Shown here in pieces: positions 1 through 9,173 of a DNA stretch of 64,000 nt. Every line of letters starts with the position of its first letter. The stretch's first letter is position 1. This stretch comes from Arthrobacter sp. 9V. GTDB lineage: Bacteria; Actinomycetota; Actinomycetes; Actinomycetales; Micrococcaceae. The notes under the pieces are model-generated. The model worked only from the letters and a program-made list of their open reading frames with translations, did not search any database and was not told the DNA's origin. The position numbers and the translations under genes are program-made. The stretch is taken from positions 342,529 through 406,528 of the forward strand of contig NZ_LR732912.1 of assembly GCF_902506065.1 (NCBI RefSeq), read 5' to 3'.

Positions 1-367
1 CGGGGAAGTTCTTCGCAGACCATTCCTGACCCAGCGCAGAGGTGCGTGCGGTCAGCTTCTCACTGCCGGTGGCGGGCGTAGCCAATCCTGACAGATCACC
101 TTTGATGTCCGCGAGGAAAACCGGTACACCCGCCGTCGACAATTGCTCGGCAATCATGTGCAGCGTGACTGTCTTGCCGGTGCCCGTGGCGCCCGCAACC
201 AGTCCGTGCCGGTTCATCATGGCCAACGGCAAGCGGACTTGGGCCTCTTTGTGGATCTCCCCGTCAACGATCGCCGCCCCCAGCTCGATGGTGGCGCCTT
301 CCAAGGTGTACCCCTGCTGGATGGTGGCGAGTTTTTCGGCAGTTGTTGCGGTGGGTTTGTTGGCCAT
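1..367 (-). CDS. HerA-like/DUF853 ATPase, N-terminal part (cut by window edge)
   Basis: The first 122 residues of a protein running off the left edge. A Walker A motif GATGTGKT lies at residues 59-66, followed by the strand [12 protein letters not shown] at about 83-94. This arrangement is that of the DUF853 family (E. coli YjgR), HerA/FtsK-like P-loop ATPases of poorly defined function. An in-frame ATG at 373 would add two residues; no strong ribosome binding site separates the two options. The start lies 4-10 nt behind the stop of the GNAT gene, so the two are probably cotranscribed and translationally coupled. The family call is firm; the cellular role is unknown. Confidence 0.85.
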   Translation of the reverse strand, partial: MANKPTATTAEKLATIQQGYTLEGATIELGAAIVDGEIHKEAQVRLPLAMMNRHGLVAGATGTGKTVTLHMIAEQLSTAGVPVFLADIKGDLSGLATPATGSEKLTARTSALGQEWSAKNFP

Positions 368-376
368 GCGCATAGC

Positions 377-895
377 TTAGCTCTGCGGGGGAAGATCCTT
401 GCTGAAGGCCAGGTGCTTGATGTCCTCGGGGTCGGCTGCGAGGTCGAACAGCGCCTTGTAGCCTGTGGCGAGGTATAGGTGCTTTGCCTCCGGCTGGCGT
501 GGCCCGGTGGTGAGGTACAGCTTCCGGTAGCCCCGGCGTCGAGCCTCATTTTCCAGTTCCGTCAGCACCAGCCGTGCCAAACCGCGGCGGCGATGCGCTG
601 AGTGTGTCCAGATCCGCTTCAGCTCTGCGGTGTGCTCGTCATAGCGGCGGAAGGCGCCGCCTGCCACGGACTCGCCGTTCTCCTGAATGATGATCAGCGC
701 GCCGTGTGGAGCTTCAAATTCCTCGGCAGGGTACCTGTTCAGTTCCTCTGCAGCGCCTTCACTGCTGAACAGGTCCCCGTAACGGGTGTTGTATTCGACG
801 GCGAGCTCGTCCAAAAGCGGGCGGACGCGGGGATCACGCATGGGCAGCCGGAGGACGGTGAGGCCCGACGTCGGCAGGGTTGGCGTTGTGGTCAT
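377..895 (-). CDS. GNAT family N-acetyltransferase
   Basis: A 172-residue protein with the GNAT acetyl-CoA-binding signature: strand ending ELKRIWTHSAHR, then RRRGLARLVL (the Q/R-x-x-G-x-G/A loop) at about residues 100-110, and the later YLTTGPRQPEAKHLYLATGY segment typical of motif B. It should transfer an acetyl group to an amine; the substrate cannot be read from sequence. The start at 895 is preferred to an in-frame ATG at 922 because GAAAGG lies just ahead of it and the upstream ATG falls in a palindromic repeat element. The following ATPase gene is nearly contiguous. Soluble cytoplasmic protein. Confidence 0.85.
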   Translation of the reverse strand: MTTTPTLPTSGLTVLRLPMRDPRVRPLLDELAVEYNTRYGDLFSSEGAAEELNRYPAEEFEAPHGALIIIQENGESVAGGAFRRYDEHTAELKRIWTHSAHRRRGLARLVLTELENEARRRGYRKLYLTTGPRQPEAKHLYLATGYKALFDLAADPEDIKHLAFSKDLPPQS

Positions 896-915
896 GTCAG
901 GCCTTTCGTAGGTGG

Positions 916-985
916 AACCCAAGTAGGGGACAGCAACTGCTGTAATGACGGGTCAGTGCGACGTTTGCTGTCCCCTAGTTGGGTT
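916..985. repeat. Palindromic intergenic element, copy 1
   Basis: Imperfect inverted repeat with 20-nt arms (916-935 and 966-985, one mismatch). The outer arm reads ACCCAAGTAGGGGACAGCA. The same arms recur at 13488, 23307 and 38753, and in diverged form at 43970. The right arm supplies the TAG stop codon (975-977) of the FAD/NAD(P)-binding gene. It could form a long hairpin in RNA, but no T-run follows it. Confidence 0.85.
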
Positions 986-2933
986 GGAGCGCTGGGGCGG
1001 CGGCAACCGTGGACAGGATCCGGCGCGCCAGGGCGTCGTTTTCCCGGAAGGGTGCTGCGTTGGTGTTGGGACGGGCAAACGCCCCCGCGCCCCAGCCGGA
1101 CGTCCACGGTCCCACCGCGAACAGACCCTTCTGAGGAGTTGCAACAGGGGACAGGACCTCGTGATTCCCGGAGACCAGGAGTTTTCCGGTGGAGTGGGCG
1201 CCTTCGGAGGTGAGAAGCCTTTGTTCGGTACCCCAGCCGGCGTCGTGCAGGTCCCTCAACGCAGGATTCGCGGAACGTTCCACGGAAGCCGAGGGCAGCC
1301 TGGCCTCAATGTAGGCGGAAGCATCCACCACCACGGGCGACTGGAACGTCCCGGCCACGAACCTGCCGATGGAGTCGTCGGCGCGGACCCACATGCCAGG
1401 GCCCAGGAACTTCAGGAGCCCGGCCCTGTGCAGTGCCAGCATTTCCCGCAGCCGGTGCGCGGGAGGCCCCGAGTCCACGAAACTGAAGAAGCCGTGCCAC
1501 CAACCATGGATGGTCTGCTGGGAGCGGGCGTTGAGCCGCTCCTGGGGAACCAGCCGGCCAAGGTCCATGTATACAAACAGCAACGCGGTGAACAGGGCGA
1601 GGGTCTCGGAATGGTCGGGACTTGTCCGGAGATCAAGATCGCGATGGATGTAGGCGGCCACGGAGCGCTGGACGGTTTCATAGTCTGCAAAGGCGCAACC
1701 GCTCAGGGGGTGGTCAAGCTTTTCGAGGTCCAGTCGCAGCGCAGGATCCGGCACCGAGAATGCCACCAGTTCTTCCCGGGCAGCGCTGTACCAATCCAGG
1801 GCATCGAAGCGCGGCTCAAAGTCGGCCCACGTCCCCAGCACCCGCGACGGGTAGCCCGTGAAAAGCTCCCGGTAGTAGGCATAGCCGGCGTCCTTGGCGA
1901 TCAGCGGCCACAGCTGGGTGCGGAAATCGAGTTCCTGGTGCTCGGCGAGCAGGGCGTCGATGGCTGAGGACGTGAAGTATCGCGGACGCAATACCGGCTC
2001 CCCGCGCAGGACGGAGGAGATCTTGGAATGGTATGGCACGCCGCGTCGTGAACCTGCCCAGACCCGCGGCTCGGCGCCGGAGGGCACATAGTCCAGCTCG
2101 CCGTCGGGACTTTCTTCAAAGCGGCCACCGCGGCCCTCAAACAACAAAACCATCAGGTCCACAAAGGCGAGTCCCATGCCGGAAACGATCACGTCCTGTC
2201 CGGCCTCAATCGCGGAGTAGTCCACGTCCGTGGTGTACGACGGCGGCGCGTGGAATCCGCCGTGACGGGCAGCGAACTCACTGAGGCGGGCGGACTCGGG
2301 ATCAGCCAGGGAATCGGTGTGGCCCAGCGCGTACACCACGACGTCGGCAGCCACCTCGGCGCCGGAGGCCAGGCGAACGCGGTGCGCGGCGTCGTCGTGC
2401 GTGTGGTTGTCCTGCGTGGCAACATCCTGCGTGGTGGAAGCGGAAGAACGCACGACGCCGGTAGCTGTGTCGCGATGAACGGTCACCGTGACGTCGGGGC
2501 CAAGGTTGCTCACGGCCCTGCGGAAGAACCATTCAAGGTATTTGCTCTGCAGCTGCCGTGTGGGAAAGGACGCCGGGGTCAGCGCGCGGAGCTGGTCCAG
2601 CAGGTGCGGCTCCAAAGCCGGGACGTCGCGGATGCTGCCATCCAGGACCCCGGCGGCCCACGTGGACAGTCCGGGTCCGTCAACCGAAGGCCCGTCGCAG
2701 GCAACGGAGGAGTCGGTGAACATGGTGACGTCCGCAGCAGTGGAGTTCAGCAGCAGCCCGGGATCTTGGTCATACCGCCAGATCCTCCCGGAACCGGGTT
2801 CGTGGGGTTCGATCACGTGGATGTGCAGGGGACCGCCGAAAAGTTCGGGACGGTTGGCGGCAAGCCGTTCGAGGACACCGGCCGTGCGCGGGCCGCCGCC
2901 GATGAAGGCGATGGCGGGTTCTCGTGACGGCAT
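975..2933 (-). CDS. FAD/NAD(P)-binding protein
   Basis: A 652-residue protein beginning with the dinucleotide-binding fold IAFIGGGPRTAG and a second conserved stretch SGMGLAFVDLMVLLFEGRGG in the middle. These are hallmarks of the FAD-NAD(P)-binding (NAD_binding_9) group distantly related to lysine/ornithine N-monooxygenases. Start at 2933 chosen because AGGAG sits 6 nt upstream; the open frame continues to 3029 without a good site. Its last codons and stop come from a palindromic repeat element. It diverges from the importer/LLM oxidoreductase operon, suggesting a redox role in the same pathway, possibly oxidation of a sulfur or amino compound. That role is inferred from position only. Confidence 0.8.
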   Translation of the reverse strand: MPSREPAIAFIGGGPRTAGVLERLAANRPELFGGPLHIHVIEPHEPGSGRIWRYDQDPGLLLNSTAADVTMFTDSSVACDGPSVDGPGLSTWAAGVLDGSIRDVPALEPHLLDQLRALTPASFPTRQLQSKYLEWFFRRAVSNLGPDVTVTVHRDTATGVVRSSASTTQDVATQDNHTHDDAAHRVRLASGAEVAADVVVYALGHTDSLADPESARLSEFAARHGGFHAPPSYTTDVDYSAIEAGQDVIVSGMGLAFVDLMVLLFEGRGGRFEESPDGELDYVPSGAEPRVWAGSRRGVPYHSKISSVLRGEPVLRPRYFTSSAIDALLAEHQELDFRTQLWPLIAKDAGYAYYRELFTGYPSRVLGTWADFEPRFDALDWYSAAREELVAFSVPDPALRLDLEKLDHPLSGCAFADYETVQRSVAAYIHRDLDLRTSPDHSETLALFTALLFVYMDLGRLVPQERLNARSQQTIHGWWHGFFSFVDSGPPAHRLREMLALHRAGLLKFLGPGMWVRADDSIGRFVAGTFQSPVVVDASAYIEARLPSASVERSANPALRDLHDAGWGTEQRLLTSEGAHSTGKLLVSGNHEVLSPVATPQKGLFAVGPWTSGWGAGAFARPNTNAAPFRENDALARRILSTVAAAPALQPN

Positions 2934-3024
2934 GGGATCTCCTGAAAAACAGTGGTTGGTGATGCCCAATCTAAGGACCTTGGACCATGCCGGTCGAGGC
3001 GGCAGTAATCGCCGTTCACCACAC

Positions 3025-3079
3025 GTCACGCAACGTTAAGTCACGCAAAATCCCGTCGCATATGGCGCCTCGTGACGAG
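3025..3079. promoter_or_regulatory. Candidate regulator sites in divergent promoter region
   Basis: The 288 nt between the divergent FAD-protein and ABC-permease genes contain two direct copies of GTCACGCAA (3025-3033, 3040-3048) and the odd palindrome CTCGTGACGAG (3069-3079). No regulator gene is adjacent. Such spaced repeats fit a LysR- or GntR-type site, but this is inference. Confidence 0.3.
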
Positions 3080-3221
3080 GATTGTGACGCCGTGAGAACC
3101 CCGGCGAAGCCGCGCGAAGTCCAGTGAAGAAGTGCAAATTCCCGCCTTGCTGCCGGGTTTCGCACAGCCCTAGATTGGCAGCCATCCGATAGAAAACAAC
3201 CGATCTGAAATGAGGTGGCGC

Positions 3222-4187
3222 ATGAGTGCAATCGCACCGCCTGCCACGGCGGAAACTGCACCGCCCACCCCGGATTACTCCGGTTACCAGCTGGTACCTG
3301 CCCGGCACCCCTGGCGTTGGGTGGGCACCGTACTGGTAGCTGCCGGCGTCGCAGCCATTGCGTGGTCGCTGGTCACCAACCCGCGCTGGGAGTGGGGCGT
3401 AGTGGCCCAATGGTTCACCGCGCAGTCTGTAGTGAACGGGTTGATCGAGACCCTCAAGCTCACCGCCATTTCGGGTGTGCTGGGGTTCATCCTCGGTTTC
3501 ATCCTGGCCCTCATGCGCCTTTCTTCTTCGCCGCTGCTGGTCTCGGTGTCCTGGACGTTCTCCTGGATTTTCCGGTCCACGCCCCTGCTGGTCCAGCTCC
3601 TGCTCTGGTACAACCTTGGTTACCTTTACGAGAAGATCAGCCTGGGCATTCCCTTCACGGACGTCCGCTTCTTCGAGGCACAGACCACCACGCTCATCAG
3701 CCAGTTCGCTGCCGCCGTTCTGGGGCTCACGCTGAACCAGGCAGCCTACTCTGCCGAGATCATCCGCGGCGGCATCCTCTCCGTGGACCAAGGCCAGCTC
3801 GAAGCTGCCTCGGCGTTGGGCATCCCGGCATGGAAGCGGTCCACCAGAATTGTGCTGCCGCAAGCCATGCGCGCCATCCTGCCCAACGCTTTCAACGAGA
3901 TCATCGGCCTGGTCAAGGGCACCTCCATTGTTTATGTCCTGGCCTACTCCGAACTCTTTTACACGGTCCAGGTCATCTACAACCGGACCCAGCAGGTGCT
4001 TCCGCTGCTGCTCGTCGCCACGCTTTGGTATGTGGTGATCACCTCGGTGTTGAGCGTTTTCCAGTACTACATTGAGCGCCATTTCTCCAAGGGCGCCCTG
4101 CGGACCCTGCCGCTCACGCCGTTGCAGAAGGCCCGGAAATTCTTCACCACCCACGTTGCTGCCTCTCCCACGAAGGACGCCCGATGA
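3222..4187 (+). CDS. Amino-acid-type ABC transporter permease
   Basis: A 321-residue integral membrane protein of the HisM/GlnP/TcyL class. About six membrane segments and the cytoplasmic EAA loop ([33 protein letters not shown]) are visible, the loop being the contact point for the ATPase. Start at 3222 has GAGGTGG upstream; an earlier ATG at 3210 would itself contain that site. It overlaps the ATPase start by ATGA. With the following ATPase and lipoprotein it forms a complete importer, probably for a polar amino acid or cystine/S-methylcysteine-like compound given its companions. Substrate is inferred from context. Confidence 0.9.
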   Translation: MSAIAPPATAETAPPTPDYSGYQLVPARHPWRWVGTVLVAAGVAAIAWSLVTNPRWEWGVVAQWFTAQSVVNGLIETLKLTAISGVLGFILGFILALMRLSSSPLLVSVSWTFSWIFRSTPLLVQLLLWYNLGYLYEKISLGIPFTDVRFFEAQTTTLISQFAAAVLGLTLNQAAYSAEIIRGGILSVDQGQLEAASALGIPAWKRSTRIVLPQAMRAILPNAFNEIIGLVKGTSIVYVLAYSELFYTVQVIYNRTQQVLPLLLVATLWYVVITSVLSVFQYYIERHFSKGALRTLPLTPLQKARKFFTTHVAASPTKDAR

Positions 4188-5062
4188 GCATCATCGCCGC
4201 ACGCAAGGAAAACACGACGACGGCGGCACAGCCTGCCGCTAAAGCTCCGGTTCGCGAAGTGGCCGGCACAGCCCCGGTGGCCACCCGGGGCCAGGTGGAC
4301 ATCGCCAATGTCCGCAAGTCCTTCGGTGCCACCGAGGTCCTCAAGGGTGTCTCCCTGTCCGTGCCGCCAGGTGGTGTGGCCGTGATCGTGGGCCCGTCCG
4401 GCTCCGGCAAGTCCACCCTGCTGCGCACCATCAACCACCTGGAAAAAGTCGACGGCGGTTACATCACCATCGACGGCGAACTGGTGGGCTATGAGGTCCG
4501 CGGCAACAAACTCCACGAACTCCGTGAGAAGGACATCCTCAAGCAGCGCACCCACATTGGCATGGTGTTCCAGAGCTTCAACCTGTTCCCGCACCTCACC
4601 GCCCTGGAGAACGTGATCGAGGCGCCCATCGTGGCGCAGAAAAGGTCCAAGGCAGAAGCCCGGAAACGCGGCCTGGAACTCCTGGACCGGGTGGGCCTGA
4701 AGGATCGTGCCGATGCCTACCCGCGGCAGCTTTCCGGTGGTCAACAGCAGCGCGTTGCGATTGCCCGGGCGTTGGCCCTCGATCCCAAGATCCTCCTGTT
4801 CGACGAGCCAACCTCGGCACTGGACCCTGAACTGGTCAACGAGGTCCTGGATGTCATCCGTGAATTGGCCAAGTCCGGCACCACCCTGATTGTGGTGACG
4901 CACGAGATGGGCTTCGCCCGGGACGTGGCGGACACCGTGGTGTTCATGGACCAGGGCCAGATTGTGGAATCCGGCACGCCCCAGGACATCTTTGCCAACC
5001 CCCGCGAGGAGCGCACCCGCAGCTTCTTCTCCAAAGTCATCGAACCAGCCTTCAACATCTAG
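4184..5062 (+). CDS. Amino-acid-type ABC transporter ATP-binding protein
   Basis: A 292-residue ABC ATPase of the GlnQ/HisP/TcyN class. Walker A is GPSGSGKST near residue 70, the Q-loop is in [12 protein letters not shown], the ABC signature is LSGGQQQR and Walker B is [11 protein letters not shown]. About 40 extra N-terminal residues rich in Ala/Thr precede the usual family start. The ATG overlaps the permease stop by 4 nt and the lipoprotein gene follows after 8 nt, so the three importer components are one transcript. It energises uptake from the cytoplasmic face. Confidence 0.93.
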   Translation: MSIIAARKENTTTAAQPAAKAPVREVAGTAPVATRGQVDIANVRKSFGATEVLKGVSLSVPPGGVAVIVGPSGSGKSTLLRTINHLEKVDGGYITIDGELVGYEVRGNKLHELREKDILKQRTHIGMVFQSFNLFPHLTALENVIEAPIVAQKRSKAEARKRGLELLDRVGLKDRADAYPRQLSGGQQQRVAIARALALDPKILLFDEPTSALDPELVNEVLDVIRELAKSGTTLIVVTHEMGFARDVADTVVFMDQGQIVESGTPQDIFANPREERTRSFFSKVIEPAFNI

Positions 5063-5070
5063 GACACCCC

Positions 5071-6102
5071 ATGCTTCGCACCACCCGCACCTTCGCCGGA
5101 CATGAAACCAAGCTGCGCACCACCAAAAGCAAGCTCGTGGCACTCGCTGTACTTCCCGCCGTCGTGCTTCCAGTGTTGGCCGGGTGCTCCGATCCTGGAG
5201 CGTCGGCTGCCCAGCCGGAGTCCGAAGCGGCCAAGAACGGGATTGTCTACAACACCTCGGTGGAGCAGAACAGGATCCGCGGCGAGAAAGATGCTGCCGC
5301 AGCAGGATCCGTCCCCGCTGCGATCGCCAAAGACGGCAAGCTCACCGTTGCCACCACCGCGGGTTCCATTCCGTTGTCCTTCCACGCCACGGATGACAAA
5401 ACTCCGATTGGTGTTGAGGTGGACATCGCCCAGCTCGTGGCGGACAAGCTGGGGCTGGAACTGGACCTGCAGGTGACGTCCTGGGAGAACTGGCCGCTCA
5501 AGACCCAGTCCGGCGACTTCGAGGCCGTCTTCTCCAACGTGGGCATCAACGCAGCCCGCGTGAAACTGTTCGACTTCTCCACCTATCGCGCCGCGTACAT
5601 GGGTTTTGAGGCGAAGAAGAGCTCCACGTACAACATCAAGGGTTCGGACGACATTTCCGGCCTGAAGATCTCCGTGGGCTCGGGCACCAACCAGGAGAAA
5701 ATTCTGCTGGCTTGGAACAAAGAACTCGAAGTCAAAGGCAAGGCCCCGGCCACCCTCCAGTACTACTCCTCCGACGCCGACACCATCCTGGCGCTCTCCT
5801 CGGGCCGCACTGACCTGAACCTGGCACCGTACCCGTCCGTGACCTACCGCGAAAACACCCGCGATGACCTCAAAGTTGTGGGCAAAGTCAACGCCGGCTG
5901 GCCCGCAGAAACACTCGTTGCCGCCACCACCCTGAAGGGCAACGGACTTGCTCCAGCCATCACCGACGCCTTGAACTCCACCATCAAGGACGGCTCCTAC
6001 GGCAAGGTCCTGGAACGCTGGGGCCTCTCCGAAGAAGCCATCCCCGAATCCAAGACCGTCACTGAAGCCACCTTCGTCACCCCGGCAGGGACCACTAAAT
6101 GA
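5071..6102 (+). CDS. Amino-acid-type ABC transporter substrate-binding lipoprotein
   Basis: A 343-residue periplasmic-binding-protein family 3 member. A signal sequence ends in the lipobox VLAGC with Cys39 as the predicted lipidated residue, so the mature protein is tethered outside the membrane. The family motif GVEVDIAQLVADKLG and the segment GLKISVGSGTNQEKILL are clear. A close paralogue is encoded at 13559-14551. Its stop overlaps the start of the LLM oxidoreductase by ATGA, linking uptake to oxidation of the imported compound. The N-terminal extension before the hydrophobic core is long, so a start a few codons downstream is possible. Confidence 0.92.
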   Translation: MLRTTRTFAGHETKLRTTKSKLVALAVLPAVVLPVLAGCSDPGASAAQPESEAAKNGIVYNTSVEQNRIRGEKDAAAAGSVPAAIAKDGKLTVATTAGSIPLSFHATDDKTPIGVEVDIAQLVADKLGLELDLQVTSWENWPLKTQSGDFEAVFSNVGINAARVKLFDFSTYRAAYMGFEAKKSSTYNIKGSDDISGLKISVGSGTNQEKILLAWNKELEVKGKAPATLQYYSSDADTILALSSGRTDLNLAPYPSVTYRENTRDDLKVVGKVNAGWPAETLVAATTLKGNGLAPAITDALNSTIKDGSYGKVLERWGLSEEAIPESKTVTEATFVTPAGTTK

Positions 6103-7265
6103 AGTTCCAGGTCCTGGACATCATTCCCCACCTGAAAAATCCGGTCACAGGGGAAATCGTCTCTCCTGCCGACCGCCTGAACCAGGTGGTGGAGACGGCC
6201 CGGCGTGCTGAAGAACTCGGCTTTGACAGCTTCTCCGTGGGGGAACGCCACGCCGGCGAGTTCGTCTCGTCATCCCCGACGACGGTCCTCGCCGCGATTG
6301 CCGCCGTCACCACCCGCATCCGCCTTCAGAGCGGTGTTACCGTGCTCTCCGTACTGGATCCGGTACGCGTGGCGGAGGACTATGCCACCATCGACCAACT
6401 GAGCCGGGGCCGCCTGGAACTGGTGATCGGCAAAGGCAACGAAGTCCTGCAGTACCCGCTCTTCGGTCTTTCCCTGGACGATCAATGGGACTTGCTCGCC
6501 GAGAAGTATGCGCTGCTGCGCACGCTCTGGCGCAAGGAGAGCGTCACGTGGTCCGGCCGCTTCAGGCCCGCGCTCACCGAACCAACCACGACGACGCCCC
6601 GCCCCTTCGCGGGCTCGCCCCGGATTTGGCACGGCTCGGCTACAACCCTGACGTCGGCTGCGCTCGCCGCCAAATGGGGTGATCCGCTGTTCACGGCCAA
6701 CGCCATCCAGCCCCGCGAGAACTACAAGGTCCTGATCGACCACTACCGCGAAGAGTATGAGCGCCACGGGCATGATCCGCGGCACCAGTACCTGGGCTCG
6801 GGCAGTGGTGCGGGCGGGGTGTTCATTGCGGACACCACGCAGGAAGCCATCCGCCAGTACGGGCCGGTTTATGAAGGGCTCACCGCCGGCCGCAACGTGC
6901 CGGGCAACAACTCGCCGTTCAGGGATATCCAGCACGCGGTGGCCGAGGGGCCGGCGTTGGTTGGCAGCCCCGAGCAGGTGATCGACAAGATCCTCAGCTA
7001 TCACTCGCTGTACAACCACGATCTCCAGTCAATCTCCTTGCCAACCACACTGCCGTTTGAGCAGCAACTGGAAATCCTGGAACGCTTCGCGCTGGAAGTC
7101 ATCCCGGCCGTCCGGGCTTCGGCGCCCACCACGCTCTGGGAAGCCGCGGACCCCTTTGGCGGCCGACCGGAATTCGCCGGGGCCACCGAACCGGACGCCG
7201 CAGCAGCAGTCACAGCAGACCACGCCTTCAACAGGACGGATAACGCACATGTCTACGCACACTGA
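6099..7265 (+). CDS. LLM class flavin-dependent oxidoreductase
   Basis: A 388-residue bacterial-luciferase-like TIM barrel. The N-terminal strand and helix (ARRAEELGFDSFSVGERHAGEF) and the segment VRVAEDYATIDQLSRGRLELVIGKG are typical of FMNH2-dependent monooxygenases. Such enzymes use reduced flavin from a partner reductase to cleave C-S or C-N bonds. It begins 4 nt inside the end of the binding-protein gene and its end overlaps the DUF1684 gene by 17 nt. The substrate is unknown; context suggests an organosulfur or amino compound. Confidence 0.88.
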   Translation: MKFQVLDIIPHLKNPVTGEIVSPADRLNQVVETARRAEELGFDSFSVGERHAGEFVSSSPTTVLAAIAAVTTRIRLQSGVTVLSVLDPVRVAEDYATIDQLSRGRLELVIGKGNEVLQYPLFGLSLDDQWDLLAEKYALLRTLWRKESVTWSGRFRPALTEPTTTTPRPFAGSPRIWHGSATTLTSAALAAKWGDPLFTANAIQPRENYKVLIDHYREEYERHGHDPRHQYLGSGSGAGGVFIADTTQEAIRQYGPVYEGLTAGRNVPGNNSPFRDIQHAVAEGPALVGSPEQVIDKILSYHSLYNHDLQSISLPTTLPFEQQLEILERFALEVIPAVRASAPTTLWEAADPFGGRPEFAGATEPDAAAAVTADHAFNRTDNAHVYAH

Positions 7266-8100
7266 AACAGCAAGGCACACTGAAACAGCTCTCGAAGCCT
7301 TTGACCAGGAATGGCAGGAGTGGCACGCCGCCCACGAGCGCCACCGTGCCCACCCGCATGGCTTCCTCGCCGTGACCCACCTGCACTGGCTCAGCAGCGA
7401 CGCCACCCGCCTGGAAGGTGCGCCGGGCACGTGGAGTGTGGACGCCGACGTCGTGCGTGTTGTCCTGGAGCCGGGCGAAAGCTTGCAGCAGGACGGCGTG
7501 GAACTAAACACCGACTCCGGCAAGACGCTGGAGTTCGGTCCCATTGAGGAACGCGGCGGCATCAACCTGGTCTCCGGCGACACCGTCATTGAGGTGGCCA
7601 AGCGCGGCGGCGAGTACATTGTGCGGCCGCGAAACCCCTCCAACGCACTTCTGCAGGAGTACCAGGGCACGCCCGCCTACACGCCCAATGCTGCGTTTGC
7701 CGTGGCAGGTACCTTCGTCCCCTTCGAGGCTCCGCGCCCCACCACGGTGGGCGCCGCCGTCGAGGGCATCCAACACGTCTACGAGGCTCCGGGGGAGATT
7801 CGCTTCAAACTGGCCGGTGAGGAATTGGCGCTGACCGCGTTCAACGGTTATGCACCGGGCTCACTGTCCGTGCTGTTCACGGATCAGACCTCCGGCAAAA
7901 CCACGTATGCGGCCAACCGCTCACTGTCCGTGGTCCCCGCAGCTGATGGCTCCGTGGTGCTCGACTTCAACCGGGCCGTCAACCTGCCCTGCGCCTATAC
8001 GGACCTCGCCACCTGCCCGCTGCCGCCCGCCGAAAACCGGCTCCCGGTGGCCATTGAAGCCGGCGAAAAGATTCCCTACGAACGTCAGGACCAGCAGTGA
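7249..8100 (+). CDS. DUF1684 domain-containing protein
   Basis: A 283-residue soluble protein matching the DUF1684 family: an N-terminal WRxxR-like helix region (DQEWQEWHAAHERHRAHPHGFLAVTHLHWL) and a C-terminal strand-rich part with TYAANRSLSV and VLDFNRAVNLPCAYTDLATCPLPPAENRLPVAIEAGEK. The latter resembles the family's conserved NPYCAY...CPLPPxxNRLxxxIxAGEK ending. The function is unknown. Start at 7249 chosen for the AGGA upstream and position inside the operon; the frame is open further upstream only as a shadow of the preceding gene. It overlaps the next gene by GTGA. Confidence 0.85.
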   Translation: MSTHTETARHTETALEAFDQEWQEWHAAHERHRAHPHGFLAVTHLHWLSSDATRLEGAPGTWSVDADVVRVVLEPGESLQQDGVELNTDSGKTLEFGPIEERGGINLVSGDTVIEVAKRGGEYIVRPRNPSNALLQEYQGTPAYTPNAAFAVAGTFVPFEAPRPTTVGAAVEGIQHVYEAPGEIRFKLAGEELALTAFNGYAPGSLSVLFTDQTSGKTTYAANRSLSVVPAADGSVVLDFNRAVNLPCAYTDLATCPLPPAENRLPVAIEAGEKIPYERQDQQ

Positions 8101-9164
8101 GTACTTCCGAAGAACGCAAGGCCGGGTTCCTGGCCATTGAACTCGACGGCGCAGGGTATGAGAACCTTGCCGCCGCCGTCCTCGCAGCCGAATCCGCCGG
8201 TTTTCATGCGGCAACCTTCAAGGACACCCCTGAGGCCGGGCGGGCCAACGCCCTGCAGCGCGCGGCTTTCGCAGGCCCAGTAACCCGCACCATCGCGGTG
8301 GTCCCGGAAGTAGACACGGTCTACACGGAGCCATTCCACGTGTCCACGCAACTCGCCAGCTTGGACTACGTCTCCGGCGGTCGGGCCGGCTGGATCGCTA
8401 CCGCAGCGGACTCGCCCGAGGCTGCCGTCGCCGTCGGACGTTCCTTTGTTCAGGGTGAGGCACTGGCTCAGGAAGCCGCCGCGTCCATCGAGGTGAGCCG
8501 GCGCCTGTGGGACTCCTGGGAGGACGACGCCGTGATCCGCGACGTCGCCACCGGACGGTACATCGATGTGGACAAGCTGCACTACGCGGATTTCGAAACG
8601 CCCGCTGACTTTGCCGGACCCGCCTACTCGGTGAAGGGGCCGTCCATCATTCCAAGGCCCCTCCAGGGACAGCTGCCGGTGCTCGCCACGGCGTCGCTGG
8701 TGGGCGAGGGCCTGGTCCCCGCCGAGGCCGTGGACGCGGTGCTGGTTTCCGCACCCACGCCGGAATTGCTCGCCGCTGAGATCCGAGATGTGCGGGCGCG
8801 CCTTGGTTCTTCGGTGGCGATTGTTGCGGAGCTCGACGTCGTTCTGGACGCGCGTGGGCAGGCTGCGGAGTCTCGCTTTGTATCTGATCAGGAAAGCGGG
8901 CTTGCACGCTTTGTTGGCTCGGCTTCCGCCCTCACCGAACTGCTCGACTCACTGCTGCAGGACGCCGACGGCGTTCGGATCCACCCGGCTTTCCTGGATG
9001 TGGAGCTGGAAGAACTGTCGCGGCTGGTCCTCCCGGAACTGCGCCGCCGCGGGGTTCTGCGGCCGCCCATCCAGGACGGCACATTCCGCGATGTCCTCAG
9101 GCTTGCGCCGGCGGAGAACCGCTATACGACCACTGCCGCGGCTACTGTTGCCGCCGGAAAGTAG
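8097..9164 (+). CDS. LLM class flavin-dependent oxidoreductase (NtaA/SnaA-like, divergent)
   Basis: A 355-residue protein with recognisable pieces of the nitrilotriacetate/dibenzothiophene-sulfone monooxygenase family: STQLASLDYVSGGRAGWIATAADS, SRRLWDSWEDDAVIRD, and VDKLHYADFETPADFAGPAYSVKGPSIIPRPLQGQLPVLAT. GTG start overlaps the DUF1684 stop (GTGA). It is shorter than typical 430-450-residue members and lacks part of the usual middle section. It may therefore be a partner or specialised version rather than a full classical monooxygenase. Confidence 0.8.
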   Translation: MSTSEERKAGFLAIELDGAGYENLAAAVLAAESAGFHAATFKDTPEAGRANALQRAAFAGPVTRTIAVVPEVDTVYTEPFHVSTQLASLDYVSGGRAGWIATAADSPEAAVAVGRSFVQGEALAQEAAASIEVSRRLWDSWEDDAVIRDVATGRYIDVDKLHYADFETPADFAGPAYSVKGPSIIPRPLQGQLPVLATASLVGEGLVPAEAVDAVLVSAPTPELLAAEIRDVRARLGSSVAIVAELDVVLDARGQAAESRFVSDQESGLARFVGSASALTELLDSLLQDADGVRIHPAFLDVELEELSRLVLPELRRRGVLRPPIQDGTFRDVLRLAPAENRYTTTAAATVAAGK

Positions 9165-9173
9165 GGGAACACC

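Noticed and set aside
4067..5143. 358-residue minus-strand frame opposite the ABC ATPase
   Set aside because: High-GC antisense shadow of a gene with all ABC motifs in the other strand.
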